From Mycolicibacter kumamotonensis (GTDB taxonomy: Bacteria; Actinomycetota; Actinomycetes; Mycobacteriales; Mycobacteriaceae), in NCBI RefSeq assembly GCF_002086285.1, contig NZ_MVHU01000022.1, positions 17,952 through 81,951 of the forward strand: 64,000 nt of DNA, given 5' to 3'. The stretch's first letter is position 1, and every line of letters begins with the position of its first letter. The translations under genes were made by a program, and so were the position numbers. Shown piece by piece: positions 44,982 through 53,967 of this stretch. The notes under the pieces are model-generated. The model was not told the origin of the DNA. It searched no databases and saw nothing but the letters and a program-made list of their open reading frames with translations.

Positions 44982-45764
44982 ATGTCCGACCTCAGCGCCG
45001 ACCCGGGCTTCACCCGGCTGGATGCGGCTCAGCCCGTCGATGATGCCGACCTGGCCCGGCTGTACGCCTACCCCGAACCGGAGAGCCCGCGCCTGTGGCT
45101 GCGGGCCAATTTCATCGGCAGCATCGACGGCGGCGCAACGCTGGACGGCAAGACCGGCGACCTCGGCGGCCCGGGCGACCGGATGCTGTTCATGCTGCTG
45201 CGGGCCCTGGCCGACATCGTGGTGGTCGGCGCGGGCACAGTGCGGGTCGAGAACTACGGCGGGGCCAGGCTCACTGTCACCGAGCGCCAGCGCCGCCGCG
45301 ACCGCGGGCAGTCCGAGGTGCCCGGCCTGGCGATCGTCAGCAGCTCCGGGCAACTGGACAGGGGCCTACGGGTCTTCACCGACACCGAGGTGCCGCCGCT
45401 GGTGTTGACCAGCACGGCGGCGGCCGAGGACACCCGGCGGCGGTTGGCCGGGCACGCGGAGGTCCTGGACTGCTCGGCCGGCGACCCGGCCAGGGTCGAC
45501 GAGGTGGCCGTCCTGTCCGCCCTAACCGCGCGCGGACACTATCGGGTGCTCACCGAAGGCGGCCCAACCCTGTTGGGCTCCTTCATCGAACGCGATCTGC
45601 TCGACGAGCTGTGTCTGACCGTCGCGCCCTTTCTCGTCGGGGGGCTGGCACGGCGCATCGCCACCGGTCCCGGCGAGGTCGCGACCCGGATGCGGTGTGC
45701 GCATCTGCTGACCGACGAATCCGGCTACCTCTACGGCCGCTACGTCAAAAGTGCCCGCCTATAA
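44982..45764 (+). CDS. RibD C-terminal-domain reductase (Rv2671-like)
   Basis: Protein of 260 residues (ATG 44982; GTG 44976 possible). One DHFR-like RibD_C domain: RANFIGSIDGGATLDGKTGD, RALADIVVVGAGTVRVENYG, LTEGGPTLLGSFIERDLLDE and YLYGRYVKSARL. There is no deaminase domain. The M. tuberculosis counterpart Rv2671 has been shown to act as an alternative dihydrofolate reductase, giving resistance to antifolates when overproduced, so folate reduction with NADPH is the likely activity. Followed after 10 bp by the secreted hydrolase-like gene. Confidence 0.9.
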   Translation: MSDLSADPGFTRLDAAQPVDDADLARLYAYPEPESPRLWLRANFIGSIDGGATLDGKTGDLGGPGDRMLFMLLRALADIVVVGAGTVRVENYGGARLTVTERQRRRDRGQSEVPGLAIVSSSGQLDRGLRVFTDTEVPPLVLTSTAAAEDTRRRLAGHAEVLDCSAGDPARVDEVAVLSALTARGHYRVLTEGGPTLLGSFIERDLLDELCLTVAPFLVGGLARRIATGPGEVATRMRCAHLLTDESGYLYGRYVKSARL

Positions 45765-45774
45765 GGTGGCAGGC

Positions 45775-47346
45775 ATGACCCGCCACTCCAGGCTTGCCAG
45801 GATCGCGCTCGCGGCCGCCCTGCCGGTGGCGATCGTGTTGTCCGGTTGTGCGCCCGGGCTGGCCGCCGATCCACGCTTCGCGACCAATTCCGGCGCGGGC
45901 CCGCAGGGTCAACCCGAATCCACCCCCGACACCGCCGGCCCCCCGCCGGTCGAGGTGCCCAAGAACGACCTGCCCTGGCATGACTGCACGGCACGGGTAT
46001 TCAACGACGCCGCGGTGCCCGCGACCCCCGGCGTGCGGCTGGACTGCGCCAGCTACGACGCCGACGTCGACCCGCTCGGCGGCGGCTCCTCGGCGATCAG
46101 CATCGGTGTGGTGCGGGCCCGGTCGGTGCAGACCCCGGCCGACGCCGGGCCGGTGATCTTCACCACCGGTTGGGACCTGCCGTCGTCGCTGCAGCTGCCG
46201 ACCTGGCTGGCGCGGGGCGGTGCCGACGTGCTCAACGGACACCCCGTCGTCGCCGTGGACCGGCGCGGCACCGGGATGTCGAGCCCGGTGGACTGTCGGG
46301 AGCGCACCGATCGCGAAGAGATGTGGAACCTGGCCCAATTCGCCCCCGGTGACGACCCGGTGGCCAACCTGGGCGACGTCGCGATGACCGCCACCACCGA
46401 CTGCACCGACTCCATCTCCCCCGGGGAGTCCTCCTACGACAACACCCACGCCGCCACCGACCTCGAACGGCTGCGCAGTATCTGGGACGTCCCGGCGCTG
46501 GCGCTGATCGGGATCGGCAACGGCGCCCAGGTCGCCCTGGCCTACGCCGCATCGCATCCCGGCAAGGTGGCCCGGCTGGCGCTGGATTCCCCCATCCCGC
46601 TCGGGGTGGCCGCCGAGGCCGCCGCCGAGCAGCGGATCAAGGGCCAGGAGGCGGCATTCGAAGCGTTCAGCGCGCAATGCGTCGCGGTGAACTGCGCCCT
46701 GGCCCCGGACCCCAAGGGCGTCGTCGACGCGGTGCTGGACTCCGCCCGGTCCGGGCACGGCCCGGGCGGCGCCTCGACGGCCGCGGTGACGCATGCGATC
46801 GTGACAGCCCTGGGCTATCCCATCGGTGACCGCGTCAGCGCCACCAACGACCTGGCCAAGGCGCTGGCCTCGGCCAACGCCGGCGACCCCAACCTGTTGA
46901 CCAACCTGATCAACCGGGCCCAAGGCACGGTCGGCAGCGACGGCCACTTCATCAACTCGTGCGCCGACGCACTCAACCGGCCCACCCCCGACCGGGTCCG
47001 GGAACTCGTGGTCGCCTGGGGCAAGCTCTACCCCCAGTTCGGCGCCGTCGGGGCCCTCGACATGGCGCAGTGCCTGAGTTGGCCCAGCAGCACCACCCCG
47101 GAGCAGCCGAAGGACCTTAAGGTCGACGTGCTGTTGTTCGGGGTGCAAAACGACCCGATCGTCGGCGAGGAGGGCGTGGCGGCCACCGCCGCGGCCGTCA
47201 TCAACGCCGGCGCGGCCAGCAAGCGGGTGATGTGGCAGGGCATCGGCCACGGGGCCACCGTGTACTCATCGTGCACCCTGCCGCCGCTGATCGGCTATCT
47301 CGACAGCGGCAAGCTACCCGACACCGACGTTTACTGCCCGGCCTGA
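45775..47346 (+). CDS. Lipidated alpha/beta hydrolase-like protein, nucleophile Ser absent
   Basis: Protein of 523 residues. Lipobox VLSGC with Cys25; then an exported alpha/beta hydrolase of the tripeptidyl aminopeptidase type (VVAVDRRGTGMSSPVDC, ALIGIGNGAQVALAYAASHP, LALDSPIPLG, and a C-terminal cap with QNDPIVGEEGVAA and GIGHGATVYSSC). The nucleophile elbow expected as GxSxG reads G246-I-G248-N-G250, so the serine is replaced by glycine, while the Asp and His regions remain. It may be non-catalytic or use another residue. Position matches Rv2672. Downstream aftC starts 22 bp later. Confidence 0.85.
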   Translation: MTRHSRLARIALAAALPVAIVLSGCAPGLAADPRFATNSGAGPQGQPESTPDTAGPPPVEVPKNDLPWHDCTARVFNDAAVPATPGVRLDCASYDADVDPLGGGSSAISIGVVRARSVQTPADAGPVIFTTGWDLPSSLQLPTWLARGGADVLNGHPVVAVDRRGTGMSSPVDCRERTDREEMWNLAQFAPGDDPVANLGDVAMTATTDCTDSISPGESSYDNTHAATDLERLRSIWDVPALALIGIGNGAQVALAYAASHPGKVARLALDSPIPLGVAAEAAAEQRIKGQEAAFEAFSAQCVAVNCALAPDPKGVVDAVLDSARSGHGPGGASTAAVTHAIVTALGYPIGDRVSATNDLAKALASANAGDPNLLTNLINRAQGTVGSDGHFINSCADALNRPTPDRVRELVVAWGKLYPQFGAVGALDMAQCLSWPSSTTPEQPKDLKVDVLLFGVQNDPIVGEEGVAATAAAVINAGAASKRVMWQGIGHGATVYSSCTLPPLIGYLDSGKLPDTDVYCPA

Positions 47347-47368
47347 GCCGGGGCGCCGCCCCCGTTCG

Positions 47369-48667
47369 GTGTACGGTGCGCTGGTGACAGCAGTGAACTC
47401 ACTTCGCGCCAGTCTGCTCACCGCATTCCGCCCTCCCACCAGCCCGCCGAGCACCGCGACCGTGTTGCGGTCGGTGCTGTGGCCACTGGCCATCATGTCG
47501 GTCATTCACCGTGCCGTGATCCTGCCGCTGAACGGCAACATCACCGACGACTTCAAGCCGGTATACCGCGCGGTGCTGAACTTCCGGCACGGCCTGGACA
47601 TCTACAACGAGCATTTCGACTACGTCGACCCGCACTACCTGTACTCACCCGGCGGCACCCTGCTGATGTCGCCGTTCGGGTTTCTGCCCGAGACCCTGTC
47701 GCGGTACACCTTCATCGCCACCAACACGATCGCGATCCTGCTCGCCGCCTACCTGCTGCTGCGGATGTTCGGTTTCGGATTGACCTCGGTGGCGGCCCCG
47801 GCCCTGCTGGCCGCGATGTTTCTCACCGAGAGTGTGTCGAGCACGCTGGTGTTCACCAACATCAACGGCGTCATCCTGCTGGCCGAGGTGCTGTTCTTGC
47901 GCTGGGTGCTCGACGGCCGACACGGCCGCCAGTGGTGGGCCGGTGTCGCGATCGGGCTGACCCTGGTGGTCAAGCCGGTGCTGGCGCCGCTGCTGTTGCT
48001 GCCGGTGCTGGGCAGGCAGTGGCGGCCGCTGATCGGCGCGGTCGCGGCGCCGCTGCTGTTCAACCTGGTGGCGTTTCCGCTGGCCAGCGATCCGACCAGC
48101 TACTTCACCCATACGGTTCCCTACATCATGGGCACCCGCGACTACTTCAACTCCTCGATCCTGGGCAACGGCGTGTTCTTCGGCCTTCCTCCCGCGCTGA
48201 TCTTGTTCATGCGGGTGTTGTTCACCGTGATCGCGGCGGTCAGCTTGTGGCTGCTGTACCGCTACTACCGCACCCACGACCCCCGCTTTTGGCTGCTGAC
48301 CTCCTCGGGTGTGCTGCTGACCACGTCGTTTCTGGTGCTGTCGCTGGGCCAGGGCTACTACTCGATCGTGCTGTTCCCGTTCCTGATGACCGTGGTGCTG
48401 CCGAACTCGGTGTTGCGCAACTGGCCGGCATGGCTGGGGATTTACGGATTCATGACTCTGGACAAGTGGCTCATCTTCCGGTGGATGAATATCGGCCGGC
48501 CGCTGGACTACCTCAAGATCACTTATGGCTGGTCATTGCTGCTGATCGTGATCTGCACGGTGCTGTGCTACCGCTACCTCGACGCCAAGGAGCAGGGCCG
48601 CCTGGACGACGGGATCGATCCGGCCTGGCTGACGGCCGAGCCGAAGCGGATTAACGTGGACGCATGA
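47369..48667 (+). CDS. aftC: Alpha-(1->3)-arabinofuranosyltransferase AftC
   Basis: Protein of 432 residues, polytopic GT-C enzyme (GT87). The start GTG 47369 gives MYGALVTA, the same N-terminus I remember for M. tuberculosis AftC. The first extracytoplasmic loop carries NGNITDDFKPVYRAVLNFRH with the acidic pair, and DIYNEHFDYVDPHYLYSPGG. It adds alpha-1,3 branches to arabinogalactan and lipoarabinomannan from decaprenyl phosphoryl arabinose. Overlaps msrB by four bases at its stop. Confidence 0.95.
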   Translation: MYGALVTAVNSLRASLLTAFRPPTSPPSTATVLRSVLWPLAIMSVIHRAVILPLNGNITDDFKPVYRAVLNFRHGLDIYNEHFDYVDPHYLYSPGGTLLMSPFGFLPETLSRYTFIATNTIAILLAAYLLLRMFGFGLTSVAAPALLAAMFLTESVSSTLVFTNINGVILLAEVLFLRWVLDGRHGRQWWAGVAIGLTLVVKPVLAPLLLLPVLGRQWRPLIGAVAAPLLFNLVAFPLASDPTSYFTHTVPYIMGTRDYFNSSILGNGVFFGLPPALILFMRVLFTVIAAVSLWLLYRYYRTHDPRFWLLTSSGVLLTTSFLVLSLGQGYYSIVLFPFLMTVVLPNSVLRNWPAWLGIYGFMTLDKWLIFRWMNIGRPLDYLKITYGWSLLLIVICTVLCYRYLDAKEQGRLDDGIDPAWLTAEPKRINVDA

Positions 48668-49071
48668 CCTCTCCCAAGGTGGCGCTCACCGACGACGAGT
48701 GGCGCCGCAAACTCACCCCCGAAGAGTTCGCGGTGCTGCGCCGCGCCGGTACCGAGCCGCCGAACACCGGCGAATACACCGACACCACCACCCAGGGCGT
48801 CTACGAGTGCCGGGCGTGCGGCGCCGAATTGTTCCGCAGCACAGAGAAATTCCCGTCGCACTGCGGTTGGCCGTCGTTCTTCGACCCGGCCGACTCCGAT
48901 GCGGTGATACTGCGCCCGGATGACTCGCTGGGGATGCGGCGCACCGAGGTGTTGTGCGCGGCCTGCCACAGCCACCTCGGCCACGTGTTCACCGGAGAGG
49001 GCTACCCCACCCCCACCGACCAGCGGTACTGCATCAACTCGATTTGCCTCCGGTTGGTCCCGTCGTCCTGA
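48664..49071 (+). CDS. msrB: Peptide-methionine (R)-S-oxide reductase
   Basis: Protein of 135 residues. Zinc-binding CxxC pairs in YECRACGAELF and VLCAACHSHLGHVF, and the catalytic RYCINSICLRL with the reactive Cys. It repairs methionine-R-sulfoxide in oxidised proteins with thioredoxin. Full length for the family, cytoplasmic. Its ATG overlaps aftC's stop, so the two are co-translated. Confidence 0.96.
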   Translation: MTSPKVALTDDEWRRKLTPEEFAVLRRAGTEPPNTGEYTDTTTQGVYECRACGAELFRSTEKFPSHCGWPSFFDPADSDAVILRPDDSLGMRRTEVLCAACHSHLGHVFTGEGYPTPTDQRYCINSICLRLVPSS

Positions 49072-49076
49072 GCGCC

Positions 49077-49141
49077 GAGGCTGTAGTTACCGAGGTCCCC
49101 ACTCGCACTTTTCCGCGCTAACTACAGGCTCGACGAGTGGG
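49077..49141. repeat. Interleaved inverted repeats after msrB
   Basis: Four blocks in the order A (49077-49089, GAGGCTGTAGTTA), B (49098-49105, CCCACTCG), A' (49119-49131, TAACTACAGGCTC), B' (49134-49141, CGAGTGGG). A pairs with A' at 12 of 13 positions and B with B' at all eight. Because the pairs cross, an RNA copy could form a pseudoknot or two competing hairpins. It lies between convergent msrB and the methyltransferase gene and may also act as terminator. Confidence 0.75.
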
Positions 49142-49165
49142 AGGCGCCCGCGGCCGCGGCGAAAG

Positions 49166-49909
49166 CTAGTCGATACGCGTCGCGTGGACTTCCCAGAACG
49201 GGGCGTGCGCCAACTGCCCGTCCATCAACGGCTCGATGACGGCCAGCCGTTGCGCGATCGCCCGGATCCGCGGCGGCGCGGCCGGATTCCGTTCGACCTG
49301 CGCGGCGAACCCCGCCGCACTGACATTGACCAGATAGCTGGTCGGCCCCAGGTAGTCGATGTGCCAGCCACCGGCCGGTAGCCCGGATCGCAGCTCGTCG
49401 ACCGACATCGCCGGGGGCATGAAGAACCCGTTGATGTTGTAGTCGGCGGCCTCGACCATGTAGAGCCGGGCACCCGGCCTGGTCGCCCGGTGTAGCGCCC
49501 GCAGGTACTCGTGCTGGGCGTCACCGCCGAACGTGTTGTAGAAGGCGGTGTCGACCACGGTGTCGAAACAAGCGGTGAAACCGTCGAGAGTCTTGGCGTC
49601 GCCGACCCGGAAATCGACCGTCACCCCCGCCGCCAGCGCATTGGCACGAGCGCGCTCGATGGCCGTCTCGGACACGTCGATGCCGGTCGCGTCGAAGCCG
49701 TGCCAGGCGAAGTGGATCGCGTGGTGACCCGGCCCGGTCCCCGGGTCGAGCACCGCCCCCCGGATCGCACCCAGCGCCACCAGACGCCGCACCGCCGGCT
49801 GCGGTCCGCCGATGTCCCACGGCGTCGAAGCCGGCAATCCCCGGGCGGTCTGATCGGCGCGGTAGATCTCCTCGAACCGTTCGGCGTCGTCGGCGGTCGA
49901 CGAGTTCAC
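49166..49909 (-). CDS. SAM-dependent methyltransferase
   Basis: Protein of 247 residues, class I fold. The SAM-binding Gly motif is [20 protein letters not shown], motif II is [18 protein letters not shown], and [13 protein letters not shown] is motif III. The C-terminal part has no diagnostic features, so the substrate is unknown; being last in the haem operon (4-bp overlap with chdC) suggests some link to porphyrin or respiratory metabolism but does not prove it. The position equals Rv2675c as I remember it. Confidence 0.88.
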   Translation of the reverse strand: MNSSTADDAERFEEIYRADQTARGLPASTPWDIGGPQPAVRRLVALGAIRGAVLDPGTGPGHHAIHFAWHGFDATGIDVSETAIERARANALAAGVTVDFRVGDAKTLDGFTACFDTVVDTAFYNTFGGDAQHEYLRALHRATRPGARLYMVEAADYNINGFFMPPAMSVDELRSGLPAGGWHIDYLGPTSYLVNVSAAGFAAQVERNPAAPPRIRAIAQRLAVIEPLMDGQLAHAPFWEVHATRID

Positions 49910-50607
49910 GGCAGGGCGGCCACCAACTGCTCGACCTCGATGCGGGGACCGGTGAAGAACGGAGTCTCCTCCCGGGCGTGCAGGCGCGCCTCGGTGTTAC
50001 GCAGATCGCGCATCAGGTCGACGATGAGGTCGAGTTCGGGCGCTTCGAACGCCAGGATCCACTCGTAGTCACCGAGGGCGAAAGCCGGCACGGTGTTGGC
50101 GCGGACCTCCTTGTAGGGCCGGGCGGCCATCCCGTGTTCGGCCAGCATCCGGCGGCGGTCCTCCTCGGGCAGCACATACCACTCGTGTGAGCGCACGAAC
50201 GGGTACACGCAGATGTAGGCGCCGGCCGGCTCACCGGCGATGAACGCCGGCACATGGCTCTTGTTGAACTCGGCGGGCCGGTGCAGTCCCACGTTGCTCC
50301 ACACCGGGGTGCAGGCCCGGCCGAGCGCAGTGCGCCGGAAACCGGCATAGGTGGCCTGCAGGTCCTCGACACGCTCGGCGTGAGTCCAGATCATGAAGTC
50401 GGCGTCGGCGCGCAGACCCGCCACGTCGTAGATCCCGCGAATCACCACCCCGCGCTCCTCTTGCTGCTTGAGGAAGGTGGCCGCCTGGTCGGCCACCTCA
50501 TCACGGCTGACCGGCCCGTCGTCGAGGGCCCCGGGGCGGACCGAGAACACCGAGAACATCACGTAGCGGAGGGTGGAATTCAGCTTGTCGTAATCGAGGT
50601 GCGCCAT
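49906..50607 (-). CDS. chdC: Coproheme decarboxylase (HemQ/ChdC)
   Basis: Protein of 233 residues; ATG 50607 gives [10 protein letters not shown], as in the M. tuberculosis protein I remember (Rv2676c). The chlorite-dismutase-like fold is marked by [74 protein letters not shown] and [13 protein letters not shown]. It removes two propionate carboxyls from iron coproporphyrin to make haem b. Follows cgoX after a 34-bp gap. Confidence 0.95.
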   Translation of the reverse strand: MAHLDYDKLNSTLRYVMFSVFSVRPGALDDGPVSRDEVADQAATFLKQQEERGVVIRGIYDVAGLRADADFMIWTHAERVEDLQATYAGFRRTALGRACTPVWSNVGLHRPAEFNKSHVPAFIAGEPAGAYICVYPFVRSHEWYVLPEEDRRRMLAEHGMAARPYKEVRANTVPAFALGDYEWILAFEAPELDLIVDLMRDLRNTEARLHAREETPFFTGPRIEVEQLVAALP

Positions 50608-50641
50608 GGTCTCATGCTGCCACGACACGCCCTGAAGGTCT

Positions 50642-52003
50642 CTAGGGCGCCGGGGTGGCGCTGATCACGGCTGCCACCGCACGATCGGCCGCCGCAACGC
50701 AGGCCGGCACCCCGATGCCGTCGAGGTAGTTGCCCGCGACCGCCACCGTCGGCGGCAGTCCGGCGCGCAACCCGGCGACCAGGGCGGCGTGCCCGGACCG
50801 GTATTGCGGCATCGCCGCGGGCCAGCGCTGCACCCGGACCTCCAGCGGGTCCACCACGGCACCGAAGACGGTTTCCAGGTCGGCCACCGCCCACGCCACC
50901 AACTCACGATCGGAGGCCCCGGTGCGCGAGTCGCCGAACCGGCCGAACGACAGTCGCAGCACCTCCACCTTGCCGCCATACCCCCAGGTGTCCCACTTGC
51001 GCGAGGTCAACGTGATCGCCTTGGCGTTGAGCCGCTCCCCGGTGGCGACCAGCACCCCGGAGTTGGCCGGGAACGGCGCACCGGCGGGCACCGCCAGCGC
51101 CACCACCACCGACGACGCGCTGACGATCTGGCTGGCCGTTGCCGCGGCGCGCGGCGCGAACCCGGTGGCCAACCGGGCCAACACGTTGGCGGGCACGGCC
51201 ATCACCACCCGGTCGGCGCGGTGGTAGCCACCGGCGGCGTCCCGCAGCAGCCAACCGTCTCCGGTCGGGTCGATCTGGGTCACCGCCGCCTGTACCCAGC
51301 GCAGCCTGCTGCGGCGCACCAGCGCATCGATCAGCACCTGGTAGCCTCCGGCGATAGCACCGAACACCGGTGCGCCGGTGGTCGCCGGCAACGCCCGACG
51401 CACCGCCTCGGTGAGGCTGGGGGCACCGTCGTCCAGCGCGGCGGCCAGACCCGGTACCGCGGAGCGCAGCCCGACCGTCGCCGCCGAACCGGCGTACACC
51501 CCGCCGATCAGCGGATCCACCGAACAGGCGACCACCTGCTCGCCGAACCGGTCGGCCACCAGCGCTCCCAGCGCCGGGTCGCTGCCGGGTTCGAACGTCA
51601 TCGGGCGGGAGGGCTCACCGGCGAGGCGCGCCAGGGTCTCCTCATCGACTAGCCCGGCCATCGACTCCGGCGAGGACGGAATTCCGTTGAGCGTTCCCGG
51701 CGGCAGCGGATGCAGCGTGCGCCGGCGGTACAGCAGCGGGCGCACCCCGGTGGTGGTGCGCTCCCGATCGGCCAGGCCCAGCTCGGCCAGCAGGGCGGGC
51801 AGTTCCGGCCGGCGCGCGACGAACGCCTCCGCACCCACGTCCACCGGGATACCGCCCAGGATCTCGGTGCGCAGCACGCCGCCGAGCCGGTCGGCCGGAT
51901 CGAACACGGTGATATCGGCCGCTTCGCCGAGCGTCGCGCGCAGTCGGTAGGCGGCGGCCAGACCGGAGATACCACCTCCGACAACGCAATACGACGTGGT
52001 CAC
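50642..52003 (-). CDS. hemY: Coproporphyrinogen III oxidase (CgoX/HemY type)
   Basis: Protein of 453 residues from GTG 52003, overlapping the hemE stop by four bases. FAD-binding N-terminus [20 protein letters not shown] with the GxGxxG motif, then [20 protein letters not shown] and the C-terminal [20 protein letters not shown]. In actinobacteria this enzyme oxidises coproporphyrinogen III to coproporphyrin III, as required for the route ending in ChdC. FAD flavoprotein at or near the membrane. Neighbouring hemE and chdC support this assignment over the classical protoporphyrinogen oxidase role. Confidence 0.95.
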   Translation of the reverse strand: MTTSYCVVGGGISGLAAAYRLRATLGEAADITVFDPADRLGGVLRTEILGGIPVDVGAEAFVARRPELPALLAELGLADRERTTTGVRPLLYRRRTLHPLPPGTLNGIPSSPESMAGLVDEETLARLAGEPSRPMTFEPGSDPALGALVADRFGEQVVACSVDPLIGGVYAGSAATVGLRSAVPGLAAALDDGAPSLTEAVRRALPATTGAPVFGAIAGGYQVLIDALVRRSRLRWVQAAVTQIDPTGDGWLLRDAAGGYHRADRVVMAVPANVLARLATGFAPRAAATASQIVSASSVVVALAVPAGAPFPANSGVLVATGERLNAKAITLTSRKWDTWGYGGKVEVLRLSFGRFGDSRTGASDRELVAWAVADLETVFGAVVDPLEVRVQRWPAAMPQYRSGHAALVAGLRAGLPPTVAVAGNYLDGIGVPACVAAADRAVAAVISATPAP

Positions 52004-53049
52004 AATGAATGGACCAGCGACACCAGATCAGTGAGAATGCCGGGGTCCGATTCCGGCAGCACGCCGTGTCCGAGGTTGAACACATGCCCGGACGCTCCGG
52101 CGGCCACCGCGGCGCGGCCGTCCTCGACGACGGCGCGGGCGGCGCGTTCCACCACCGGCCAACCCGCCAACAGCACTGCCGGGTCCAGGTTGCCCTGCAG
52201 GGCAACGCCCGCGCCGACGCGGGCGCCGGCATCGGTCAGGCGGGTGCGCCAGTCCACCCCCACCACGGTGGCGCCGGCTTCTGCCATGGCGCCCAGCAGC
52301 TCGGCGGTCTGCACACCGAAATGCGTCATCGGCACGTCGGCGTCGGCCAGCGTGGCGAACACCCGGGCGCTGTGCGGCAGCACGAAGCGGCGGTAGTCGG
52401 CCAGGCTCAGGGTGCCCGCCCAGGAGTCGAACAGCTGGATGGCGTCCACGCCGTGGTCGAGCTGAACGGTCAGAAACGCGATGGTCAGGTCGGTGAGCCG
52501 GGTCATCAGTTGATGCCAGCTGTCCGGGTCGGCCAGCATCATCGCCTTGGTGTGGGCGTGGTTCCTGCTGGGTCCGCCCTCGACCAAGTAGGACGCCAGG
52601 GTGAACGGTGCCCCGGCGAAGCCGATCAGCGGTACCTCGCCGAGTGCTCCCACCAGCAGCGATACCGCTTCGGCGACGGCCGTCACCCGCTGCGGGTCCA
52701 GCGGGCCCAAGGCGGCGACGTCGGCCGCGCTGCGCACCGGGTCGGCGATCACCGGCCCGACGTCGGGCACGATGTCCAGGTCCACCCCGGCGCCGCGCAG
52801 CGGCACCACGATGTCGGAGAACAGGATCGCGGCGTCCACGCGGTGGCGGCGCACCGGCTGCAGGGTGATCTCGCAGACCAGCTCCGGGTCGAAGCAGGCG
52901 TCCAGCATGCTGTGCTGGGCGCGCAGCGCTCGGTATTCCGGCAACGACCGGCCGGCCTGGCGCATGAACCAGACCGGCACCCGGGCGGGTCGCCGGCCGG
53001 CAGCGGCGGCCAGGAACGGGGAATCGGGCAGCTCACGACGGGCACTCAT
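52000..53049 (-). CDS. hemE: Uroporphyrinogen decarboxylase
   Basis: Protein of 349 residues; ATG 53049 gives [20 protein letters not shown]. The active-site segment [68 protein letters not shown] and [13 protein letters not shown] are all present. It decarboxylates uroporphyrinogen III to coproporphyrinogen III. First gene of the haem unit. The frame is open to GTG 53067, adding six non-conserved residues; the ATG is preferred. Confidence 0.96.
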   Translation of the reverse strand: MSARRELPDSPFLAAAAGRRPARVPVWFMRQAGRSLPEYRALRAQHSMLDACFDPELVCEITLQPVRRHRVDAAILFSDIVVPLRGAGVDLDIVPDVGPVIADPVRSAADVAALGPLDPQRVTAVAEAVSLLVGALGEVPLIGFAGAPFTLASYLVEGGPSRNHAHTKAMMLADPDSWHQLMTRLTDLTIAFLTVQLDHGVDAIQLFDSWAGTLSLADYRRFVLPHSARVFATLADADVPMTHFGVQTAELLGAMAEAGATVVGVDWRTRLTDAGARVGAGVALQGNLDPAVLLAGWPVVERAARAVVEDGRAAVAAGASGHVFNLGHGVLPESDPGILTDLVSLVHSL

Positions 53050-53098
53050 CACGGTCAATGCTGCCACGGCCCGGTTACGCGGGCGAACTGTCCCGATT

Positions 53099-53229
53099 CA
53101 TGCGGCGGTCCCAGCTTCGGCTCTCCTCCGTCGAGCCTCGCTGAACCGCCGGGTCCATGCGGCGGTCCCAGCTTCGGCTCTCCTCCGTCGAGCCTCGCTG
53201 AACCGCCGGGTCCATGCGGCGGTCCCAGC
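53099..53229. repeat. 57-bp tandem repeat, two full copies and a stub
   Basis: Units start near 53100, 53157 and 53214 with ATGCGGCGGTCCCAGC; the first two are identical over the 57 bp and the third is cut off at about 53229. They share CAGCTTCGGCTCTCCTCCGTCGAGCCTC with the 43.8-kb repeat. They fill part of the 335-bp gap between hemE and the DUF3000 gene; the rest of the gap has no ORF. Confidence 0.9.
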
Positions 53230-53384
53230 CCCGATTCGGCGCGCCTGTCTGCGCCGATCGACGCCGGGGGTTAGCGTGAGATGCGGCGACCCGCGTCGCG
53301 GCGGTGCATAACAGCACCCGGGGGCCGGCCGCTGGCTACCCGGTAGGTAGGCGGCGCACAGCGATGAGTTAAGGAGCGGCACCC

Positions 53385-53966
53385 GTGACATCAGCCGAGC
53401 CTGCCCCCTTCCGGGAAGCGGTGGCAACGATGCACGCCGCAACCGTGCGGTCAGAAATCGAGTTGGGCCCGATCCGGCCCCCGCAGCGTCTGGCGCCCTA
53501 CAGCTACGCGCTGGGCGCCGAGGTCAAGCATCCCGAGACCGACTTCGTTCCGGAGGATTCCGACGGCGACGCGTTCGGCCGCCTGATCCTGCTCTACGAC
53601 CCCGACGGCACCGACGCCTGGGATGGCACCATGCGTCTGGTGGCGTTCATCCAAGCCGACCTGGACCCGCAGGAGGCGATCGACCCGCTGCTGCCCGAGG
53701 TAGCCTGGAGCTGGCTCGTCGAGGCGCTGGGCTCCCGCACCGAGCACGTCACCGCGCTGGGCGGGACCGTCACCGCGACCACCTCGGTGCGCTACGGCGA
53801 CATCTCCGGGCCGCCCCGCGGACACCAATTGGAGCTGCGGGCGTCCTGGACGGCGACCACCCCGGAACTAGGCGCGCACGTCCAGGCGTTCTGCGAAGTC
53901 CTCGAGCACGCTGCGGGCCTGCCACCGGTCGGGATCACCGATCTCAGCTCCCGAACCCGCGTCTGA
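53385..53966 (+). CDS. DUF3000 family protein
   Basis: Protein of 193 residues, GTG 53385 with AAGGAG upstream. Typical segments: FREAVATMHAATVRSEIELG, PPQRLAPYSYALGAEVKHPE and FGRLILLYDPDGTDAWDGTM. The family is widespread in actinobacteria, often next to RNase D, and has no established function. It ends one base before the RNase D gene starts, so the two are likely co-transcribed. Cytoplasmic, no membrane segments. Confidence 0.9.
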   Translation: MTSAEPAPFREAVATMHAATVRSEIELGPIRPPQRLAPYSYALGAEVKHPETDFVPEDSDGDAFGRLILLYDPDGTDAWDGTMRLVAFIQADLDPQEAIDPLLPEVAWSWLVEALGSRTEHVTALGGTVTATTSVRYGDISGPPRGHQLELRASWTATTPELGAHVQAFCEVLEHAAGLPPVGITDLSSRTRV

Positions 53967-53967
53967 G

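Noticed and set aside
45745..47250. A 501-codon minus-strand ORF opposite the hydrolase-like gene
   Set aside because: Gly/Val/His-rich shadow text without motifs; the plus-strand gene has lipobox, fold motifs and conserved position.
43789..53229. CRISPR array
   Set aside because: The repeated units are directly joined without unique spacers and there are no cas genes in the window.
53075..53317. An 80-codon minus-strand ORF across the 57-bp repeats, giving a 19-residue repeat
   Set aside because: It stays open only because 57 is a multiple of three; the related 56-bp repeat does not keep a frame, and there is no ribosome site or family.
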